This document shows, in pieces, positions 8,019-11,459 of a stretch of 11,459 nucleotides of DNA. Both the position numbers and the translations under genes were made by a program. The notes below the pieces were generated by a model. The model worked only from the letters and a program-made list of their open reading frames with translations. It did no database searches and was not told the origin of the DNA. The stretch's first letter is position 1. Each line of letters begins with the position of its first letter. The stretch comes from Candidatus Aquidulcis sp. (GTDB lineage Bacteria; Chloroflexota; Anaerolineae; Anaerolineales; E44-bin32): contig DYJB01000084.1 of assembly GCA_020723365.1 (NCBI GenBank), positions 1-11,459 on the forward strand, given 5' to 3'.

Positions 8019-8390
8019 GTGGCCACGGTTCCCGAATCCGAAGTGATGCAGCTGCACGCCGAAGTGTGCGCCGCCCTCTCGGAGCCCAAGCGCATCATGC
8101 TCATCTATGAACTCAGCGCCGGGCCGCGCCATGTCAACGATCTGGCGGCGGCGTTGAGCTCCCCCCAGCCCGTAGTCTCACGCCACCTGAAGGTGTTGCG
8201 GGAGCGCGGCGTCGTGACGGCCGAGCGGCAGGGCAGCATGGTCGTCTACAGCCTCAGCGACGCCCGCGTCGTGCAGGCGCTCGACCTGCTGCGCGCCTTC
8301 ATGGCCACCACCCTCGCCGACCGGGCGCGCGTGGCCTCGGCCCCGCGCCTGCCGCTTGAGGCAGCCATCGATCCCAGGAGCCAGGCATGA
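8019..8390 (+). CDS. ArsR/SmtB-family winged-helix transcriptional regulator
   Basis: A 123-residue protein from GTG 8019 (134 residues if ATG 7986 is used). Visible: the N-terminal helix region 'VCAALSEPKRIMLIYELS', typical of ArsR proteins; the helix-turn-helix VNDLAAALSSPQPVVSRHLKVL (from about 39, residues S/R/H in the recognition helix); and the wing VTAERQGSMVVYSL. There is one cysteine only (C17 from the GTG start), so neither an ELCVCDL-type metal site nor the two-cysteine persulfide switch of BigR/SqrR is present. The stop overlaps the start of the SQR-like gene (ATGA), so the two are co-translated. It is probably the local regulator of the sulfur operon; the signal is unknown. Confidence 0.9.
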   Translation: MATVPESEVMQLHAEVCAALSEPKRIMLIYELSAGPRHVNDLAAALSSPQPVVSRHLKVLRERGVVTAERQGSMVVYSLSDARVVQALDLLRAFMATTLADRARVASAPRLPLEAAIDPRSQA

Positions 8391-9622
8391 AGTCCCTCGT
8401 CATCCTCGGCGCCGGCACCGCCGGCACAACCGTCGCCAACCGTCTCCACGCTTTGCTGGACAGCGATCAGTGGCGCATCACCATCGTCGACCAGAACGAG
8501 ACTCACTACTACCAGCCGGGATTCCTGTTCATCCCCTTCGGAATCTACTCGAAGAACGATGTCGTCAAGCCCAAGCGCGACTTCATCCCCGCCGGCGTCG
8601 AACTGATCATGTCGCCCATCGAGCACATCGACGCCGAGCACAACCGGGTAACGCTGGCCAAGGACAGGCGCATCCTGGCCTACGACTTCCTGGTCATCGC
8701 CACCGGATGCCAGACCCGTCCCGAGCAGACGCCGGGCCTGAAGGATGGCGCCTGGGGCCACACGATCCATGAGTTCTACACCGTCGACGGTGCCGTCGCC
8801 CTGGCCAAGCACCTGCGCACCTGGCGCGGCGGGCGGCTGGTCGTCAACGTCGTCGACAACCCGATCAAGTGCCCGGTGGCACCGCTCGAGTTCCTGATGC
8901 TGGCCGATTCGTATTTCACCGAACACGGGCTGCGCGACAGGGTCGACATCACCTACGCCACGCCGCTGCCCGGCGCCTTCACCAAGCCCATCGCCTCGCG
9001 GCACCTGGGCGACATCCTCGAGCGCAAGTCGATCAAGGTCGTGCCCGACTTCCTGATCGAGCGCGTCGACCCGGACGCCAGGCGCATCGTCTCCTACGAC
9101 GAGCAGAGCCTGGAGTACGACCTGCTCATCAGCGTGCCGCTCAACATGGGCGACGAGGTGATCGCCCGCTCGGGGCTGGGCGACGACCTCAACTACGTCC
9201 CGGTCGATAAGCACACGCTGCAGTCGACGAAGTTCTCCAACATCTTCGTCCTGGGCGACGCCGCCTCGCTGCCGACCTCGAAGGCCGGCTCGGTGGCCCA
9301 CTTCGCCGTCGACTGCTTCGCCGACAACTTCCTGCGCCTGATCGACGGCCTGGACCTGCTGCCGACGTTCGACGGCCACGCCAACTGCTTCATCGAATCC
9401 GGGTTCGGCAAGGGATTGCTGATCGACTTCAACTACGACGTCGAACCCCTCCCGGGCCACTACCCGCTGCCCGGCATCGGCCCCTTCAGCCTGCTCCAGG
9501 AGACGGAGATGAACCACTGGGGCAAGATGATGTTCCGCTGGATGTACTGGAACCTGCTGCTCAAGGGGCAGGAACTGCCGCTGCCGGCCCGCATGACCAT
9601 GGCCGGCAAGATGTACCGCTAG
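8387..9622 (+). CDS. Sulfide:quinone oxidoreductase-type FAD flavoprotein
   Basis: A 411-residue two-dinucleotide-binding-fold flavoprotein. Visible: the N-terminal FAD motif ILGAGTAGTTVANRL (about 6-20), ATGC at 105-108, and IFVLGDAASLPTSKAGSVA near 286-304 for the second FAD contact. Cysteines C108, C162 (KCPVAPLEF) and C334 (GHANC) occupy the places of the three catalytic cysteines of SQR. The C-terminal stretch MNHWGKMMFRWMYWNLLLKG is amphipathic and fits monotopic membrane attachment at the quinone. SQR oxidises sulfide, passes electrons to quinone, and releases sulfane sulfur or polysulfide. The SQR subtype is not resolved. A related flavocytochrome-like or other NAD(P)/FAD oxidoreductase role is possible, but the cysteine set and the neighbours favour SQR. 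Confidence 0.88.
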   Translation: MKSLVILGAGTAGTTVANRLHALLDSDQWRITIVDQNETHYYQPGFLFIPFGIYSKNDVVKPKRDFIPAGVELIMSPIEHIDAEHNRVTLAKDRRILAYDFLVIATGCQTRPEQTPGLKDGAWGHTIHEFYTVDGAVALAKHLRTWRGGRLVVNVVDNPIKCPVAPLEFLMLADSYFTEHGLRDRVDITYATPLPGAFTKPIASRHLGDILERKSIKVVPDFLIERVDPDARRIVSYDEQSLEYDLLISVPLNMGDEVIARSGLGDDLNYVPVDKHTLQSTKFSNIFVLGDAASLPTSKAGSVAHFAVDCFADNFLRLIDGLDLLPTFDGHANCFIESGFGKGLLIDFNYDVEPLPGHYPLPGIGPFSLLQETEMNHWGKMMFRWMYWNLLLKGQELPLPARMTMAGKMYR

Positions 9623-9632
9623 CGAGGCCGCC

Positions 9633-10316
9633 ATGAGCGACGTCCCGATCGAGTTGTCCGCCAAGATCGACGCCCTGACCGTCCAGGTGGCCTACCTGAG
9701 CGAGCAGGCCCGGCAGGCCGAGCGCCAGCGCCAGGAGCGCGCCGAACTGGTGCGCGATGTCACGCCGATCGCCAACCAGGCGTTCCCCCTCGCCATCGAG
9801 CAGCTGGAGGAAGTCCAGGAGTATGTCGACCTGGCCGACCTGCTGCGCCTGCTCAAGCGCCTGCTGCGCAACGCCCGCAACCTCGAGCGCATGCTCGACC
9901 AGCTGGAGGCGGTCAGCGATCTGGCCGACACCCTCGGCCCCCTCACCGACCAGGCGTTCGAGAAATCCGTTGACGCCCTGGCGGAGATGGAGCGCAAGGG
10001 CTACTTCGCCTTCGCCCGCGGCGGGGCGCACATCCTCGACGCGCTGGTGACCTCCTTCAGCGAAGACGATGTCCGCCGCCTGGGCGACAACATCGTCCTG
10101 ATCGTCAATACGGTCAAGGACATGACCCAGCCGGAGATCATGGGGTTCGTCCGCAACACGTTGATGCTGGCCGAGAAGGAGCTCGAGCAGCCGCTCGACA
10201 TCTCGACCCTGGGCCTGGTGCGCCAGATGGGCGACCCCCGCGTCCGGCGCGGGCTGGCGCTCACGCTGCGTGTGCTGCAAGCCATCGGCGCCCAGGCCGC
10301 CGATCCGTCCCGCTAA
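9633..10316 (+). CDS. DUF1641-domain protein
   Basis: A 227-residue, almost entirely helical acidic protein without cysteine. Residues about 10-45 (AKIDALTVQVAYLSEQARQ and after) have coiled-coil character. The DUF1641 signature is in the C-terminal half: NIVLIVNTVKDMTQPEIM, LDISTLGLVRQM, and DPRVRRGLALTLRVLQAIG. DUF1641 proteins have no established biochemical role. They are often encoded beside SQR-like flavoproteins or formate dehydrogenase and sulfur genes, which fits a partner or scaffold role. The gene starts 10 bp after the SQR-like gene with GAGG upstream, so it is co-transcribed. There is no signal peptide or membrane helix, so it is cytoplasmic. Confidence 0.85.
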   Translation: MSDVPIELSAKIDALTVQVAYLSEQARQAERQRQERAELVRDVTPIANQAFPLAIEQLEEVQEYVDLADLLRLLKRLLRNARNLERMLDQLEAVSDLADTLGPLTDQAFEKSVDALAEMERKGYFAFARGGAHILDALVTSFSEDDVRRLGDNIVLIVNTVKDMTQPEIMGFVRNTLMLAEKELEQPLDISTLGLVRQMGDPRVRRGLALTLRVLQAIGAQAADPSR

Positions 10317-10330
10317 TCATTGTCCATCGC

Positions 10331-10337
10331 AAGGAGG
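10331..10337 (+). promoter_or_regulatory. Strong ribosome binding site of the DsrC/TusE-like gene
   Basis: AAGGAGG lies 5 nt before the ATG at 10343 and is the best Shine-Dalgarno match in this operon. It suggests high expression of the small carrier protein. Confidence 0.85.
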
Positions 10338-10342
10338 ACCGT

Positions 10343-10660
10343 ATGCCAACCCGCACCATCGCAGGCAAGACCGTCACCGTCAACGACGAAGGCTTCATGA
10401 CCAACCCGGCCGAGTGGTCGAAGGAGATCGCCGCCGAGCTGGCCACGGAAGAGGGCCTGCCGGCGTTGAGCGAGGCGCACTGGAAGGTGATCGACTTCTG
10501 CCGCCAGGAAGCCGCCGCCAGCGGCAAGGCGCCGACGCTGCGCCAGATCACGACCGGCGCCGCCGTTTCCACCAAGGACCTGTTCGCCCTGTTCCCCAAG
10601 GGCCCGGCCAAGAAGGTCGCCCGCATCTCGGGGCTGGGGAAGCCCGAGGGCTGCGTCTAG
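10343..10660 (+). CDS. DsrC/TusE-family sulfur carrier, single-cysteine type
   Basis: A 105-residue protein with the family fold: an N-terminal strand pair, 'GFMTNPAEWS', 'LSEAHWKVIDFCR', 'PTLRQIT', and the flexible C-terminal arm 'LFPKGPAKKVARISGLGKPEGCV'-like segment from about residue 83. The penultimate C104 is the conserved sulfur-binding cysteine. The second cysteine that true DsrC has 11 positions earlier is replaced by A93. It is therefore TusE-like, or a DsrC homologue that carries persulfide but cannot form the intramolecular trisulfide made with DsrAB. C53 is a further, non-family cysteine. There is no dsrAB or tusBCD gene in the window. It likely carries sulfur from the SQR product in the cytoplasm. 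Confidence 0.93.
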   Translation: MPTRTIAGKTVTVNDEGFMTNPAEWSKEIAAELATEEGLPALSEAHWKVIDFCRQEAAASGKAPTLRQITTGAAVSTKDLFALFPKGPAKKVARISGLGKPEGCV

Positions 10661-10699
10661 CCGCCCGCCGCACGACACAGACGAGAGGGAGTGACAACC

Positions 10700-11203
10700 A
10701 TGGCTGATGAGAACCGCAAGATCGCCTTTATCTGCTCCAAGGGCAACCTCGACATGGCCTACCCGGCGCTGGTGATGGGCTGGGCCGCCCTGGGCAACGG
10801 CATCGACGTGACCATCTTCTTCACCTTCTGGGGCATGGACATGATCACCAAGTCCCGGGTTGACCGCCTGGAGATCCCTCCGGTGGGCAACAACAGCTTC
10901 AAAATGAAGATGATGGGCCTCCCGACCGGTAACCTGGGCATCCCGCAGTGGATGGGCGTCCTTCCAGGGATGACAGCCGTGGCTACCTGGCTGATGCGCA
11001 AGAAGATTGCCGGCGTCGGCGCGCCTCCGGTGCGCGAGTACCTGCAGATGCTCGTCGACGGCGGGGCGAAGTTGTACGCCTGCAAGATGTCGGTCGACAT
11101 GCTGGGGCTGAAGATGACGGATTTCATCGACGGCGTGCTTGACATTGTGACGGCCGCCGATTTCATGGACATGACCGAAGGCTCACAGATCGTCTTCATC
11201 TAG
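10700..11203 (+). CDS. DsrE2-like (DsrE/DsrF superfamily) sulfurtransferase-type protein
   Basis: A 167-residue protein of the DsrE/F/H-like peroxiredoxin-related family. Visible: 'IAFICSKGNLDMAYPALVMG' at the start with C12, 'DVTIFFTFWGMDMI' as the core strand, and 'KLYACKMSVDMLGL' with C128. Both are the conserved cysteine sites of the DsrE2 group. DsrE2 proteins often occur with TusA, rhodanese or Hdr-like genes in sulfur oxidisers and can hold persulfide sulfur. The stretch PGMTAVATWLM is hydrophobic and may contact a membrane or partner. The start is ATG 10700 with AGGGAG about 8 nt upstream; an in-frame GTG at 10691 is possible but too close to that site. It is the last gene of the operon, ahead of a hairpin. 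Confidence 0.88.
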   Translation: MADENRKIAFICSKGNLDMAYPALVMGWAALGNGIDVTIFFTFWGMDMITKSRVDRLEIPPVGNNSFKMKMMGLPTGNLGIPQWMGVLPGMTAVATWLMRKKIAGVGAPPVREYLQMLVDGGAKLYACKMSVDMLGLKMTDFIDGVLDIVTAADFMDMTEGSQIVFI

Positions 11204-11235
11204 GGACGGCGTCGCTTCCGGACGCGTCACGACGC

Positions 11236-11278
11236 ACGGCCCCGACGGCCCAAAGGCCGTTGGGGCCGTGTGCGTTTC
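11236..11278. terminator. Hairpin terminator of the sulfur operon, likely shared
   Basis: A 15-bp stem (11236-11250 with 11255-11269) with a CAAA loop and one G-T pair is very GC-rich. A weak T run (GTTTCC) follows on the plus strand. It lies 32 bp after the dsrE2-like stop and 27 bp after the end of the convergent minus-strand gene, so it may serve both. Confidence 0.75.
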
Positions 11279-11296
11279 CGCCGCCCGCGCGCCGGG

Positions 11297-11459
11297 CTAG
11301 GGCGTCTCGGTTGCCGTCGGGGTGAGCGTATCCGTCGCCGTGGGCGTGGGCGTCTCGGTCGCCGTCGGGGTGAGGGTGGCGGTCGCAGACACGGTCGCCG
11401 TCGGCGTGATCGACCCGGTCGGGCTCGGCGTGAGCGTCGTCGACAGCCGTTCCCAGCTC
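11297..11459 (-). CDS. C-terminal Thr/Pro/Ala-rich tail of a larger gene (5' end outside window)
   Basis: On the minus strand, 53 codons end at TAG 11297-11299. The residues are almost only T, P, A, S, E, D and L in repeats such as LTPTATETP and TPTATDTL. Such low-complexity tails are common in exported or cell-surface proteins and lipoproteins of Chloroflexota, and may be spacers or glycosylated. No domain is visible, so the protein's function cannot be told. It converges on the sulfur operon. Confidence 0.6.
   Translation of the reverse strand, partial: SWERLSTTLTPSPTGSITPTATVSATATLTPTATETPTPTATDTLTPTATETP
11301..11374. repeat. 48-bp-spaced direct repeat coding for LTPTATETP
   Basis: Two 26-bp copies (11301-11326 and 11349-11374) differ at one base and are 48 bp apart, which equals 16 codons. 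They encode the repeated tail of the minus-strand gene. Such repeats can change copy number by slippage. Confidence 0.7.

Noticed and set aside
8246..9664. Long minus-strand open frame (472 codons) opposite the SQR-like gene
   Set aside because: The product is a Val/Asp/Gln-rich mirror of the real gene, with no domain and no ribosome binding context.
9561..10280. Minus-strand open frame (239 codons) opposite the DUF1641 gene
   Set aside because: The plus-strand frame carries the DUF1641 signature and fits the operon. The minus frame is its Gln/His/Leu-rich shadow.

Overview
The window looks like GC-rich bacterial chromosome, most likely a member of the Chloroflexota (Anaerolineae-like). This is an inference from overall base composition, from the Thr/Pro/Ala-rich 'TPTATETP' tail of the gene at the right edge, and from the style of the truncated membrane protein at the left edge. 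No marker gene settles the taxonomy.

Layout: (1) bases 3-545 hold the C-terminal end of a plus-strand gene, probably a polytopic membrane protein. A strong hairpin (679-701) separates it from the convergent minus-strand block. (2) Bases 748-7639 (minus) hold a compact operon, read from right to left: hypA-hypB-hypF-hypC-hypD-hypE, then a Rieske non-heme-iron oxygenase. This is the complete six-protein [NiFe]-hydrogenase maturation set (nickel insertion by HypA/B, Fe(CN)2CO assembly by HypF/E/C/D). The genes are overlapping or 2-49 bp apart. No hydrogenase structural gene is in the window. (3) Bases 7640-8018 form a divergent control region. It contains a 20-bp perfect palindrome of the CRP/FNR type that fits the consensus I recall for HcpR, two smaller palindromes near the regulator gene, and a GC-rich segment with several potential hairpins. 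(4) Bases 8019-11203 (plus) hold a sulfur-handling operon: an ArsR-type regulator, a sulfide:quinone oxidoreductase (SQR)-type flavoprotein, a DUF1641 protein, a single-cysteine DsrC/TusE-like carrier and a DsrE2-like protein. It ends at a 15-bp hairpin terminator. (5) Bases 11297-11459 (minus) hold the low-complexity C-terminus of a convergent gene.

How it could work together: SQR would oxidise sulfide into the quinone pool and release sulfane sulfur. The DsrC/TusE-like and DsrE2-like thiol proteins would carry that sulfur onward, with DUF1641 as a possible accessory of the SQR, all under the ArsR protein. The hyp operon prepares hydrogenases encoded elsewhere. The shared divergent region suggests, but does not prove, joint control of hydrogen and sulfur metabolism by a redox-responsive CRP/FNR-family regulator.
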